Origin: Rhineura floridana
Lineage: Eukaryota > Chordata > Lepidosauria > Squamata > Rhineuridae
NCBI RefSeq assembly: GCF_030035675.1
Contig: NC_084500.1
Span: 14,321,100-14,385,099, forward strand
Direction: 5' to 3'
DNA: 64,000 nt
Shown: positions 1 through 10,899 of the stretch, piece after piece
Layout of the letters: every line of letters begins with the position of its first letter
Position numbering within the stretch: position 1 is the first letter of the stretch
The notes under the pieces: generated by a model
What the model was told of the DNA's origin: nothing
Seen by the model: the letters and a program-made list of their open reading frames with translations, nothing else
Databases searched by the model: none
Program-made: the position numbers and the translations under genes

Positions 1-587
1 GGGAAAGGGTTACTAAGGACCTGCAAAGGGAAATGGTTTCTCCTGTGCACACACCCTACAACCACCCCCATCGGTATGGCCCCTGTCCAAACGGCCCCCT
101 GCACCCAGGGTCTGCTTTTCACAGAAATGTAATGTGCATGAAAGAGCAGGTGACAGGTCCCCGCTACCGCATCCAGCCTGGCTCTTGACTGCGCCTATGT
201 TCTGGCGCCACTGATCCCACGTGGTGGAAGTGGAATCAAGTCTCCGTTAAGCCAGTTCATGTCTCAAGAGGCTACTGCCTCCTGTTCCAAACCTGGGCTC
301 TTTTTTTTTTTTTTTTTACAGCCAACACAGTGTGAAGATAGTTAAAAGCTCACAGAGGTGCAGCTTTCAGGACACCGCCAACGCAGTGTGTGTAAGCCCT
401 TACTTCCCCCAAAATCCAGGCCTCACCTCTATAGGGGAAGTGGCCTGTCCACCCTAAAAAAGCAGGCTAGGAATTCTAGCCTATGGAGATCTAGGAGTTA
501 GAAACAAGAAGTGCCCCATCTTCCCTGCCTGCAAACAACAAGCCCTCCTCTTCCGGAGCATCCTCTACCTGCTCCTAACAAAACATG
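1..587. other. 3' flank of ZNHIT3
   Basis: This stretch lies downstream of the ZNHIT3 stop codon on the minus strand and should hold its 3' UTR. There is a T run at 301-317. I saw no AATAAA signal on the minus strand and no recognisable exon of a neighbour. Confidence 0.4.
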
Positions 588-778
588 TCACTCCGGACGT
601 TCGTTCTCCTTCTCAGGGGGCTCCACAATCCCCAGGCAACAGTCTGCAAACTCCGCAAACAGCGGCTCCTGCATGTACTTCTTCAGAATTGCACTCTTGT
701 CTTTGGCCTGGTCGACGGTGAGAAGCAGCTGGCGGAGGTGGGGATTGAGGAGGATGCCTTTGAGTTCTTCCGACTGCC
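588..778 (-). CDS. ZNHIT3: ZNHIT3 coding exon 5 with stop
   Basis: Acceptor ttttcaaaacag. It encodes the conserved C-terminal domain ([30 protein letters not shown]) and ends in ENERPE with TGA at 590-588. This domain is the best conserved part of the gene here. Confidence 0.96.
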
Positions 779-3700
779 CTGTTTTGAAAAAGAGGGAGGG
801 GAGATAAGCCTCAGGTTGAGGTGCACAGACACCTCAAGGGGGAAGATTCCTGGCGACTGCCTACCCTGTGGGGAAGAACCGCTCCTCAGCAGTAGAGCGT
901 CCAGAAGGTCTCGGTCCAAATCCCGGCCACAACCAGCAAGGGTCAAGAGTCAGGGATGATGGAAGACGGGAGTCCAGCAGACAAAGCCTTAGGGTGAGGC
1001 TGTGGAACCTGTAGCCCTCCAGATATTGATAGACTCCAAACCCCATCATCTCCAACCGCCAATGGTCAGGGATAATTGGAGCCCAGCAACATCTGGAGGG
1101 CCACAGGTTCCCCATCTTTGCTATACAGAATCTCTAAGCATGAATTCAGACAACAGACTCTTAACAGGAGAGATGACCAAAAATAATCACCCCAGAGTCA
1201 TCTCCCATGTAAGAACTAGTCTGAATGCTTGCTTGGAGTTCCTTAATAACAGGGATAATGAACCTGGGCCCCTCCAGGCGGTGGCTGGGACTCCAACTCC
1301 AGGCAACAAGGGCCAAGGGTAAGGAATGATGGGAGTTGTAGTTCCAGAAGTATTTGGAGGGCTGCAGGTTCCCCCATCCCTATTTGATAGGAAAAAACCC
1401 CACAAAATGCTCAACCAGAAAACTTACTTAAGAGGTGGAGTTTCTGCAGAGGCACCTTATCATCTCCATCGTCTTCTGACAAAATATCGTCCACCGACCA
1501 AGAACTTCCTAAGGAAAAGCAGGAACATAGTAGCGCCAAGAAGGATGCCAGAACTGGTGCCCACTTGTTCTGTGGGGCCTTAAGTCTGCACCTGCCAGTC
1601 AGCGACGAAATCCAGCAAGGAGCTACACCAGCCCTTCCCCAACCGGGTGCCCTCCAGATGTTGCTAGACTCCAATTCCCATCAGCCCCAGGCAGCCTGGC
1701 TAATGGGCAGGGATGATGGAAACTGGTGTCCAACAACATCTAGAGGGCACCAGGTTGAGGTAGGCTGAGCTACAGAATATGATGGGCAGAACATCAGACA
1801 GCTGCCCATAGTGGATTCTAGATCCATTTTTTCACTGACCACTTTCCACTCACGCCGGCCTCTCTACATTAAAAAAACCCCTCAATAAGTATGACAACAA
1901 AGCACACATGGAATCAGTGCCATTTTTGCATGGCCATGCTCCCATGTCAAGCTGGTGCCAATGCTGCGGGTGTGGCATGACTGCTCAAAGTTGGCTTCAT
2001 GTCTTACAGCTGAAAACCAGCCACAAAACTGAGAACGTATCACTGGAAGGCAAAACGACCTCAGTGGGTTGTATCTATCTAAATTCTTAGTCCGAGTAGA
2101 CCCACTGAAACTCAGACTTAAAATAAAAAAAGCCCTGTTGGATCAGGCCAAAGGCCCAACTAGTCCAGCGTCCTGTCCTCACAGTGGCCAACCAGATACC
2201 CAAATGGGAAGCCCGCAACAGCACGCTCCTCTCCTGCGATCCCCAGCAACTGGTTATCAGATACATTAATGCTTCTGACAGTCGAGGGAGAACATTGCCA
2301 TTGTGGCTGGTAGCCATTGATTGCCTTAGGCTGCAATCCAACACACATCTCCTCAAAAGTAAGCTCCACTGGGTTCAAGGAGACTTACTCCCAGGTAAGC
2401 ATGTATCAGATTGCAGCCTTAGCCTCCCATGAATTTGTCTAATATTTTTTTAAGCTGCCCAAGTTGGTGGCCATCAAGTTGGAGAAGCTATGTTGCTCTT
2501 AGTATGACCAACACAGGGCCCAACCTCACATCCTTGAAATAAAACCTATTCCAGGCCCAACATTTCAAGCACCTGAAGCTTTTTCCTATTCCGCTCCCAT
2601 GTCTATCTCTACGACAGCCAGTGTGGCATAGTGGTTAGATAGAGTGTCGGATTACAACCTGGGAGACCAGGGTTCAAATCCCCACATAGCCATGAAGCTC
2701 ACTGGGTGACCTTGAGGCAGTCACTGCCTCTCAGCTTCAGAGGAAGGCAATAGTAAACTACCTCTGAATACTGCTCACCATGAAAACCCTATTCATACGG
2801 TCGCCATATGTCGGGATCGACTTGAAGGCAGTCCATTTCCATATGTCTGTCTCTACCATCTTGACGATGGACTTGCTGTTGGGAGTGGAGGAATGGAGGA
2901 GCGTAACTGCAGGCCTCTGCCCACCCATGATGTACAGTGCATCAAGGGTCACCAGAACACAGTGCAAGAACTGTGGGCTCCATACGCTCACAGAGTTCTA
3001 AAAATCGCAATTATATTTTTTTAAAAATGCTCCTAGTCCTCATGTTTGCAGAGATAAGTGTTTCCTGCCTGCCCGCCCTGCAAAATGTCTCCCAACAGTA
3101 GTAAAGGGATGAGTTTCTCTGCCTCAAAATGAACATATGGCCCTTCTCAAAGCATTTCATACAGGGGTGGAGAACCTATAGCCCTCCAGATGTTGTTGGA
3201 CTACAACTGCCATCATTCTCGCCTATTGGCCATGATGGCTGGGGCTGGTGGGAGTGGGGAGTCCAACTTTGGGGGGCTGCAAATCCCTCACCCTCGCTTT
3301 CGCGCCTTGGACAGCTCCTTGAAAGTATGAACTAAAACATGGAACAGATTCCACGGCCCTACTGACCTGCAGCCACCAGCTGCCACTGCCTCCAGCTCTC
3401 TCAGGACTCTCTGCAGGCCACCCACCCCAACAACTCCACTTTGCACACACACAGACCTGGCAGGTTGCCCTGGAGAGAATGCGGCCTAAAGGCAGCTGGA
3501 AAAACAAGAAGCTGTTCTAGATGGACCTTTGGCCCAATCCCCTGGCCAAAAAACAAACAAACAAGCATTCAACTTAGCAAGCAAGTTGGAAAAGGAGTCC
3601 ATACCTTCAGCGTTGAACGATGCCGCCGTCCGGACACCCTGGGAAGCATTGTGATTTGCAGGCTGCAAGCCTGGCTCTGCTTCGGATGCACATTGTTCTG

Positions 3701-6700
3701 TTCAAATTCCAGACACGTCTCATTAATCCAAGCCAAGTGACGGTTACACATAAAACTGCAGTTAGTTTGAACCTTTTTCTGTGGCAGCACCTCCAAATTC
3801 CTCTCCTAACTTTTTTTTTGGGGGGGGGGGGAGTATATCTGCAGACTTCAGACGTGCAAACCTGCCATCTCCTCTCTCCTGTGCACAGATGAACACTAGA
3901 AATAGGAGGAATTCGAAAAACTCCCAGCAGACCTTGGTCCTCTGGCTGACAGTTGTGACCATAAAGTATTCCATCTGCCCCAAAATATGGTACACCCCAA
4001 AAGCATATCTGCACCATAAAAACACCCTCGCAGAAGAAATTACTCAAGCAAGCCAAATCATTATCATTATTTGAATAAATAAGCCTACCTTTGTGCTTCT
4101 TGTAGCAGGTCACCGAACAACTGCAACAGCAAAAAGAATTTCATCTTTTTTTTTTTTTTTTAACATGGGGACATTTATTTCTACCCCCAAGGCGGAAATA
4201 AATTGATGTATTTACTTATTAAATAAATAATTTCTGACTTTTCTCCAAGAGTTCAAGGCTGAGATCAAGGCTGTGTTACATGATATGCTTCTCCCCTCCC
4301 ACTATTTTGTCCTCACAACAATCCTGGAAGGTAGGTCAGACCGAAACCATGTGACCTGCCCAGGGTGAGCCAGTCAGCCTCAGGGCTGAGCAGGGATTTG
4401 AAGCCACCCAGCCACATACCCTCAGCCTTCGCCTTGAAACCCCGGTGACTCCACCATTACACCAACAGGGGCTCTTTAGAATAGACCAGGGTTCCCAAAC
4501 TGTGGTCTGTGGACCACCGTTGGTCCACAAGCTTCATTCAGGTGACCTATAAGCATTAAATATTCATAGTGATTTCTAACGGCATTTTCTTGCTTCTTTC
4601 ATATCTTACATTGTATTTTATTGTACTGCAATTTTAATTCTATGGAATGCAAATAATACAATAAAAACCACGCAGGGCCTCGCACGGAGCATTACAATGG
4701 CGACAACAAGCAGAAAAATCATTGAAGTGGTCAGCAGAGACCCTCAGCAATTTTCAAGGAGTCTATGGGGGGAAAGGGCTGGGAACCCCTGAGTAAGACC
4801 ATTGCATAATATATGTTTTATTGTTTGTTTATTGATAATAAACTGTATATAGCCATTGGCTGTTACAGAAGCACTGAAAATGTATATACATTAAAACACG
4901 CTACAAAAACAATTCAAAATTAAAATCAAGAACACAATTTAAGTCATTATTTATATTGATCATTTTTAACATAACTAGCTCTGAGTTTCTTTGCTGCCAG
5001 CGCAAAATTAGCTATTGAGAATATTACGTGTGGTCGGGGTGATGATAGTAGAAAAACCACTATCTGGGGCCTACTTAAATCTTTATTCTCACGAAGCATA
5101 GGTAATAAAAATTTAGCTCTCGGTGGATAGAATAAAGGACAATCCAGCATATAGTGAATCAGGTCTTCCGGGACCTTGCAACCAGCTACACACAGACGTT
5201 CGGCGAAAGGAATGCCGAGATATCTACCTTGCAAATTCGCAGAGGGCATAACCTGGAATCTCAATTCTGTATAAGCTTTGCGTAGGGGGGCCCTCGTCAG
5301 TATATCCAGGTAAGAGGGCCACACATGATCGGGTTCTGGAAAAGGGCAATGCAGAGATCACTGCTTTATCGTGTTCTGCGTCATAATCAAAAATCTGGTT
5401 GCGCAATGCCTTAGAGTTAATATTTCTAAGCAAATTAGTTGTTAGATGGTAAGTTGGTCCCAGGGAAGAGAAGTTACCCGCCCAACCATCATTTTCCAGC
5501 TGATCCTCCCAGCATAGTTTAGCTAGAGAACATGAGTTGGCTACTGACAATTTCCTCCAGTAGCGTAAGAACGCTAAATCAATCCTGGCCGCTAGAGAGG
5601 GGAGGTTGAGTTCAGCTCTCACATGAGCTGCCGGGGTTCCTTTAGGTAACCCCAGGATTTGCTTGAAAAAGGAATTTTGAATTGGCTCAAGGGCTGAACG
5701 TAAGAAAGGGCCCCAGATTTCAGAACCATACATAATTGATGGTAAAATTTTTGCTTCATAGAGTTTGGACAATGGTCTCACCAATTGTCCACCTTTAGAA
5801 TAAAAAAAAAAATTTCAATTGCCCAAATGCCCTGAGAGCTTGTAGTTTGATGTATGTTAGATGATGAATCCAAGTCAAACTATTATTAATATGAATTCCC
5901 AGGTATTTAAAGGTATTTACCTGTTCTATGTTATGGCCATTTAAATGCCAAGTGTGTTTGGATCTACTGTATTTCCCACATACCATTATTTTGGATTTGG
6001 TATAATTAATTTGTAGGAGTTGTGAGTTACTATAATCTTGAAGACGGAGGAGCATGCGTCTAAGGCCTATTCTGGTCAAGGAGAGCAGAACTAAGTCGTC
6101 TGCATAAAGAAGGAGTGGAATTTTTCTATCCTTAATCGCAGGTGGGAAGAAAGCGGGAGAGGCCATAGCTGGTACGATGTTATTAATGAAAAAATTAAAT
6201 AGGAATGGGGCCAAGATGCAGCCTTGTTTGACTCCTTTTCTCACTGCGATTTTATGTGATAGGAAACCATTCAGGCCAAGACGGACTCTTATAAAGGTGT
6301 CATGATGTAATATTTGGAGCAGCCATAAAAGTCTTATATCGATACCGGCACTATCCAGTTTCTTCCAAAGTAAGGGGCGATCTATCGTTTGGTCAATCGT
6401 GCTGGACCCTTCCCTGAAACCAGCTTGTACATCAGCTATGATAGCATGTTCCCTTTCCCAATCTTGAAGTTTAATTAAAAGATAACGACCATATAGCTTT
6501 GCTGCCACATCGAGGAGACTAATTGGTCTATAATTGGAAGGTATGGCTGGATCGCCTTTTTTAAATATCGGGATCACTATACTTGTTTTCCAACCATGAG
6601 GGATACAGCCCGTTTCGTTGATTTTAGTAAATAATGCTGCTAAAATAGGGCGCCACCATAAGGAAAACGCTTGATATAGGTCCGGTGGGATCGTATCTTG

Positions 6701-9700
6701 GCCAGGGGCTTTACCCGATCTCAATCACCTAATTAAGTTGTCAGTTTCAACTCCCGAAACAGGAGGCCAAGGTGGGCAGTCACTAGGAAAAGTTGGCAGG
6801 CAGTGATGCAGCGGGGAAAAATCACCAAAGGAGGTTTGAAAGTGAGTGATCCACGTTTCCGGTAATATCGGGGGAATTGAAACCAACGGTCTACCTGATA
6901 AGTTACCATGGATCAAACTCCAGAACTCCCCATGTTTCCCTTGGATAGCTGCTAGACCAAGGCGTTGCCAAATCGAGGTAATAAATGATAGGTTTTTTTG
7001 TTTCAGGAGATTATTATATTTCCTTTTTAGTTTTAAAAGTTTAGCTATGGCTGTTTCAGAAAAGTGGAGTCTGGTAAAACGCGTTTGGTAGCAAATTTGC
7101 TTCTTTTTGGCCAGGCAAAACTTGTCAAACCACGGCTTGAAGCCTGGTTGGGAACTGGTAGATAATGGAACAGATGTAGTGATTATCGGCTGAAGCCGGG
7201 TAATAATCTGGTCAAATATCTCCCAAATATCATTTGTTGGGAGAGAAGCTTTTTGGCGCATCTCAATCATCGTAGGAGACGTTAGAATGAGTTTAACCTC
7301 TTCAAATAATGAAGGTGACCATCGTATGCGTCTTAAACCCTGGTGCTCATCTGGGTCTGTCAGCGGCATAGATTGACTCGACTGCGTTGGCGAACTGAAC
7401 AATTTCAAAATCAGCCGTAAATGATCACTATCAGGCCTATCTCCTATGGAGAAATCTTTAACAAAATCTATCATTTGTGGGGAAACCAGTATGTAATCCA
7501 CCACGCTAGCCCCTCTTTTGGTAATACAGGTATAGTACCCTTTTGACGAGTCGAATCTTGAGCCATTAAGGCACAAGAGATTCGCACTAATCATGCTCCT
7601 AAATAGGGCATGCCCATTTTTATTAATCAGTTTATCTCGAGAAATGCGAGATAATGGTAACATGTCCAAGGTAAGTAGGTCCACAGAATCAAAAGGTCGT
7701 AAGGGACCATCACCCATCCTAGCATTAATATGTTTCATGCTTTTATTTTAGGGATTTGGACCGCCCTTCCTCAAAAAGAGAGCAGTAGGACACAAGACAC
7801 ACGTGTGGAGGAGGATAATATCCTTGGGAGGGAGCAGGCAGCTTTCCGGAAAGGTAGGTCTGGGATAGAACACTGTGTGATTTTAAATCACTTAGCTGAA
7901 AAATACAAGAACCGCTGGGGTAACGGCCTGTTTGTTGCCTTTGTCGACTTGAAATCGGCTTTTGATTCCATCCCTAGGGAGATACTATGGACGAAACTCG
8001 CAAAATCTACAATTGACAAAAGACTCCTCTTCTTAATTAGCCGTCTGCACCATCACACATCCTTTCGTGTTAGATGCAGTCGTGAAGTACATCTCACAAA
8101 CCCCATTACTACAACAAAAGGTGTAAGACAAGGCTGCATACTAGCCCCACTTCTATTTAATTTTTTCATGAATGATCTGTCCCTCTATTGTCAATCCCCG
8201 GACTTCCACCCCCCTAAGTTAGCGAACCTGCATTGTCCTCTGTTATTGTATGCAGATGACGCTGTTCTCCTTTCTGTTTCTAAAGTAGGTCTCAAACGCC
8301 TAACAAAAGCTTTTATGAGCTTCTGTCATGATAACAAACTATCTATAAACTTTCCCAAAACTAAGATCTTAGCTTTTGCCAAGCACTCTCCTCCTCACGT
8401 ATGGACAATCAATACCCATAAAATAGAACAGGTTTCTCATTTCAAATACCTTGGTATACTATTTCATTCCTCTCTGTCCTGGACTCCCCATATCCGAGGG
8501 GCTATTTCTACTGCTCGCAACTCAGCCAGTGGTATTCGAAGGTTCTTCTTCACTAAAGGAGGACAATACATTCCAGCAGCCCTAAAGGTTTTTAGATCCA
8601 AAACTATTTCTCAACTTCTCTACGGGGTACCTTTATGGATTGGCGCCTTCAACTCTTCTGTGGAGGCAGTTCTCTCCTTGTTTCTCAGACAAATTTTTGG
8701 CATTCCCAGGTGTGTTCCTGCGGCGGTCCTTAGGTTAGAATCTGGCCTAGTCTCACTTGAGTCTCAAGCGTGGTTGGCCGCCCTAAATTTCTGGTTTAAA
8801 ATGTCTTATGAAAAATCTTCTGGTTATCTCCCTTTACTCTGGGAAGACTTTTTTACCTCGAAATGGGCCCTAACGTTTACAAATTACCTTGCAAGTATTG
8901 GCCTCTCAATTGAACATCTGATGTCCCTCGCTCCAGAGACAGTTAAACATTCTATCCGGACTCGTATTAGTGATATGGACTTCCAACGCTCCATAACTGC
9001 AGCCACCTCGACCTGTTCTCCTATTCATTTTGGTCTGAGCTTTGCGCCTATGCTCAGTGCCCCTTATCTGGAAACTCTTACGATCCCCAAATACCGTCTA
9101 GCCTTTACAAAGGCTAGATTTAACTGTCTTATCTCTGCCTTACTTGAAGGGAGATTTAAACGTATCCCACATGCAAATCGATTATGCCTTTGTGGCGTCA
9201 GCGCCATAGAAACTCTCTCTCATGTCATCTTTGAGTGCGCCCTATATGACGATATTCGCTCCAAATTCATAACCCCCATCATAAATAAATACCCCTACAA
9301 ACCGCTTAACTGTCTACTCTTACATCTTTTGTCAGCGGCTAATAAGGATACTACCTTGCTAGTTGCTAAATACATTTTTGCGGCTCAATCAATTCGGAAG
9401 GCATCTATCCCTTCAGAAGCTTCCGCCACCCTACTGTAACTGTTTTCCTTGTTGTTCTACTGTTTTAACATGACTGCAACTTTGTAACCTTTTGTTATAA
9501 ATGTATGTAGTTTTATTCATAAATGTCTTTTGGTCTATGACTGTATCAATAAAAGATTGGATTGGTGTGGGTTAACAAGCCCTCCCTCTTCCAGGGCACT
9601 CTCTAGATTAGTACGGGGGGGGGCTGAATAGGGGGCTTCTCCTAACAACTCTCAATGCCTTAACAAACTACAGTTCCCAGGATTTGGGGGGGGGGAGCCA

Positions 9701-10620
9701 TGCCTGTTTAAAGTGATAGGTCACCACTTTGAATGTACAGAGCAGATGGGAGCCCAGCATTCCAACTGCCACTGGGGTAACCACCCCACGTACACACAAT
9801 CCCTTTCCTCCCTGTGGCTATGATCCTGTACACACTTGTTCAGGAGGGAGCCCCATTCAACAAAGCAGAGCTTACTCCTGACTTGAGCAAGTACCTCCAA
9901 GCAGATGTTGCTTCTTCTGCTCTTGTACCCAATCTCTGAGCATGAAAAGAGCTCTTTTTGGCCCTGAATAACCAGTAGCATAGTGGCAAGTTCAGTAGTG
10001 TGGGGTCCCTTCCTGGTAGTCACACCTATGCTCCCTCCCATCCTTCCCCCCCCCTTGCACGCTTGAGAATGAGATCTTTGTTCATGCCTTCTCCCATAAC
10101 AACAGTCATCCCTAGGCGCCAATCAGCATGAAAGGGGAGTGTTAGCTACTGAGAGGAGTCTTTTCAGTGGCTGACTCACCTCCTTTCTCCCGATTGGCTC
10201 CAAATAGCAGGACAGGACACGGAAACGTGTTTAAAGGCTCTTCTCAGTGGCGAACACACTCCCCTTTCAAACTGATTGGCTCATAGGATGCTGGAGACAC
10301 AGGGATTCTGCTGGGACCCGGCTCCCAAAAAAGTCAAAGGTCTAAGACACACACACCCCGGAGACCCCAGACCTCTATACTCCGCCCGATGCATAACCGG
10401 GGCCTAACCCACACACCTCCCAAAATGTAGGTGCTTAATGGGAGCGCCGTGCTGTTTTCTCGGGAGGGAGCCACGCCGCCGCCCCACCACCTCCAGTGCA
10501 CCCGGGGCTGGCCGCTACTTACTATCGCTCCAGGCAGGCCGGGCAGCGGTACTTGGCAGCGCCCCGCCCGCCTTCGCCGCACACGATGCAACCGCAGGAA
10601 GACCCGCTCGGCCTTTGCAT
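588..10620 (-). CDS. ZNHIT3: ZNHIT3, zinc finger HIT domain protein 3 (five coding exons)
   Basis: Coding exons are 10620-10523, 4120-4089, 3697-3605, 1508-1428 and 778-588. All junctions are GT-AG and the phases agree (2, 1, 1, 1), giving 164 residues against 155 in human. The HIT zinc finger is complete: C11, C14, C26, C29, C34, C38, H42 and C46, the last after KHKEQC. An acidic stretch follows ([13 protein letters not shown], about 79-91). The C-terminal half carries [16 protein letters not shown] and [12 protein letters not shown], nearly identical to my memory of human ZNHIT3. The family is known for a role in box C/D snoRNP assembly with NUFIP1 and as a thyroid receptor interactor (TRIP3), acting in nucleus and cytoplasm. 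The start ATG sits in GCCGCCATG, a strong Kozak context. Introns hold LINEs and MITEs, but no exon is broken. Identity is sure; exact exon ends are inferred from splice signals. Confidence 0.95.
1000..1117. mobile_element. Foldback MITE (CTCCAGATGTTG family) in ZNHIT3 intron 4
   Basis: The left arm (gtggaacctgtagccctcc) and right arm (ggagggccacaggttcccc) are inverted copies around a short loop that contains gccaatggtcaggg. The family has many copies in the window. Its superfamily is not certain; no clear target duplication is seen at this copy. Confidence 0.75.
1260..1384. mobile_element. Foldback MITE, second copy in ZNHIT3 intron 4
   Basis: The arms ggcccctccaggcggtggct and ttggagggctgcaggttccc flank a loop with gatgggagttgtagttcc. 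It is more diverged than its neighbour and lies 143 bp from it. Confidence 0.6.
1428..1508 (-). CDS. ZNHIT3: ZNHIT3 coding exon 4
   Basis: Acceptor ttttccttag, donor TTAA|gtaagt. It encodes [20 protein letters not shown] and the following QKLHLL, matching the acidic [20 protein letters not shown] region of human ZNHIT3. Confidence 0.93.
   Translation of the reverse strand, partial: EVLGRWTIFCQKTMEMIRCLCRNSTS
1640..1762. mobile_element. Foldback MITE in ZNHIT3 intron 3
   Basis: The inverted arms (ggtgccctccagatgttgct and acatctagagggcaccaggt) surround cagccccaggcagcctggc. Typical copy of the foldback family. Confidence 0.75.
2131..2520 (-). mobile_element. CR1-group LINE 3' fragment, split by a small MITE
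   Basis: The antisense 3' end reads ctgttggatcaggccaaagg, then a gcccaac variant and ccagcaactggttatcag. The next conserved block, catgaatttgtctaat, resumes only after 2421. The 90-bp insert at 2329-2418 explains the break. The same block order is intact at 28240-28500. Confidence 0.75.
2329..2418. mobile_element. Harbinger-like mini-MITE, 90 bp
   Basis: Perfect 10-bp terminal inverted repeats (GGCTGCAATC and GATTGCAGCC) are flanked by TTA on both sides (2326-2328, 2419-2421). The interior has the arms aagtaagctcc and gacttactcccag. A TTA duplication fits the PIF/Harbinger superfamily. Relatives with the same aagtaag core lie at 11.6, 23.7, 40.2 and 41.6 kb. Confidence 0.7.
2613..2842 (+). 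mobile_element. Sauria-type SINE (tRNA head, BovB-like tail)
   Basis: The tRNA-like head has a box A-like region (gtggcatagtggttag) and a box B (GGGTTCAAATCC). A middle part with ctgggtgaccttgaggcagt follows, then a tail ending in atcgacttgaaggcagtcc. The target duplication is ATGTCTATCTCTAC at 2599-2612 and ATGTCTGTCTCTAC at 2843-2856. It lies in ZNHIT3 intron 3. Confidence 0.9.
3168..3420. mobile_element. Foldback MITE followed by a hAT-like MITE fragment
   Basis: 3168-3290 is a foldback copy (atagccctccagatgttgtt against ttggggggctgcaaatccc). From about 3300 the sequence gccttggacagctccttgaa matches the right half of the palindromic element at 19768-19945. Confidence 0.65.
3605..3697 (-). 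CDS. ZNHIT3: ZNHIT3 coding exon 3
   Basis: Acceptor aatttgaacag, then the split E codon and [10 protein letters not shown]46 is the last zinc ligand. The donor is GAAG|gtatgg. The remainder of the exon is a poorly conserved linker, as in other members of the family. Confidence 0.88.
3820..3832. repeat. T-then-G homopolymer run in ZNHIT3 intron 2
   Basis: A T run followed by about ten G. Intron 2 is otherwise 391 bp of sequence in which I recognise nothing. Confidence 0.8.
4089..4120 (-). CDS. ZNHIT3: ZNHIT3 coding exon 2 (32 bp micro-exon)
   Basis: Acceptor ctgttgcag and donor AAAG|gtaggc. It encodes [11 protein letters not shown], which carries three zinc ligands (C34, C38, H42). It was found by matching the family motif and the required phase, not by length. 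Confidence 0.93.
4275..4470 (-). mobile_element. Old tRNA/core SINE copy
   Basis: Read on the minus strand it has a tRNA-like head (ggtgtaatggtggagtc), a weak box B and a core ending in ggattgttgtgaggacaaa. It is the same head-and-core plan as the element at 31915-32125, with more substitutions. Confidence 0.55.
4487..4791. mobile_element. hAT-like non-autonomous element
   Basis: The ends are CAGGGTTCCCAAACTGTGGT and CTGGGAACCCCTG (inverted). A relative is at 47770-47985. Flanking bases share GAC only, so the target duplication is eroded. Confidence 0.6.
4812..7738 (-). mobile_element. I-group (Vingi-like) LINE, 5'-truncated
   Basis: On the minus strand the ORF starts inside the AP endonuclease domain (INARMGD, then [10 protein letters not shown] and PDSDHLRL). 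It continues through a reverse transcriptase ([64 protein letters not shown]) and ends in a zinc-knuckle domain (LCVAGC...[11 protein letters not shown]). The frame is broken by one TGA at 6727-6725 and by two frameshifts, one in the A run near 5802-5811 and one near 5300, so it is dead. The 3' UTR ends near 4812 in an A-rich stretch. The endonuclease-RT-knuckle plan without RNase H suggests Vingi or a relative. It sits in ZNHIT3 intron 1 in the same orientation as the gene. Confidence 0.85.
7745..9572 (+). mobile_element. I-group LINE, second family, 5'-truncated, open RT frame
   Basis: One uninterrupted frame runs to the stop at 9437-9439. It has RT motifs [49 protein letters not shown] and [18 protein letters not shown], then a C-terminal knuckle (LCLCG...[14 protein letters not shown]). 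The endonuclease is missing. The 3' UTR is short and ends in caataaaagattggattgg near 9565. The protein is clearly different from the minus-strand neighbour, so these are two families and not one inverted copy. The open 530-odd residue frame suggests a fairly recent insertion. Confidence 0.85.
9970..10375 (-). mobile_element. hAT-like element (CAGTGGCGTAG family)
   Basis: The copy begins accagtagcatagtggcaag and ends in gggtctaagac-like sequence near 10350. The interior has gccaatcagcatgaaagggg and ctcttctcagtggc, repeated in inverted order. It matches the complete copy at 58944-59321 in reverse orientation. Confidence 0.75.
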
Positions 10621-10790
10621 GGCGGCCCCGTCCGGGCTGCGAAAAGCTCCACGCGGGATCCTCCAGGGCGGTCTAGGCGGAGCGCTTGAAGCAAGGCCAG
10701 CCCAGCAGATCCATCGATCTGTCCCGCCTCCTCCTTCATCCACTCAAGCTGGCTTCGCGCTCGATTGCAATGGCTGCAAAGTCCCGTGTG
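10420..10790. promoter_or_regulatory. CpG-rich promoter region of ZNHIT3
   Basis: CpG dinucleotides are dense here and rare in the flanks. The region covers ZNHIT3 exon 1 and about 170 bp upstream. No TATA box is seen, as expected for a housekeeping CpG-island promoter. The transcription start cannot be placed precisely. Confidence 0.75.
10523..10620 (-). CDS. ZNHIT3: ZNHIT3 coding exon 1
   Basis: Encodes residues 1-32 plus two bases of Y33, with the first four zinc ligands (CIVC and CPAC). The donor is ATA|gtaagt. Reading through the donor gives TAG at once, so retention of intron 1 would stop the protein inside the zinc finger. Confidence 0.93.
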
Positions 10791-10899
10791 CAGCTTTGGT
10801 TTCCGGTGAAGGCCCCGTGCAAGAGGAAGAGTTGTGTGTTGGGTGTGTTTTGCATTGTTTTTACTCCACTTTTTGAGATCTTGCTGCCTTTAAGTTTGT

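Noticed and set aside
511-959. Plus-strand open frames over the ZNHIT3 last exon
   Set aside because: They are antisense shadows of the conserved minus-strand exon.
2613-2700. tRNA genes at SINE heads
   Set aside because: Box A and B are present, but the heads do not fold into a full cloverleaf with a CCA-ready end and they continue into SINE bodies.
2836-3000. Possible exon on the minus strand ([15 protein letters not shown])
   Set aside because: It is open, but no family was recognised, ZNHIT3 needs no exon there, and part of it is the Sauria tail and its target duplication.
3698-3760. Longer ZNHIT3 exon 3 starting at the actaactgcag acceptor
   Set aside because: In the required phase it leads to a stop and does not give EQC; the acceptor at 3698 gives the family motif.
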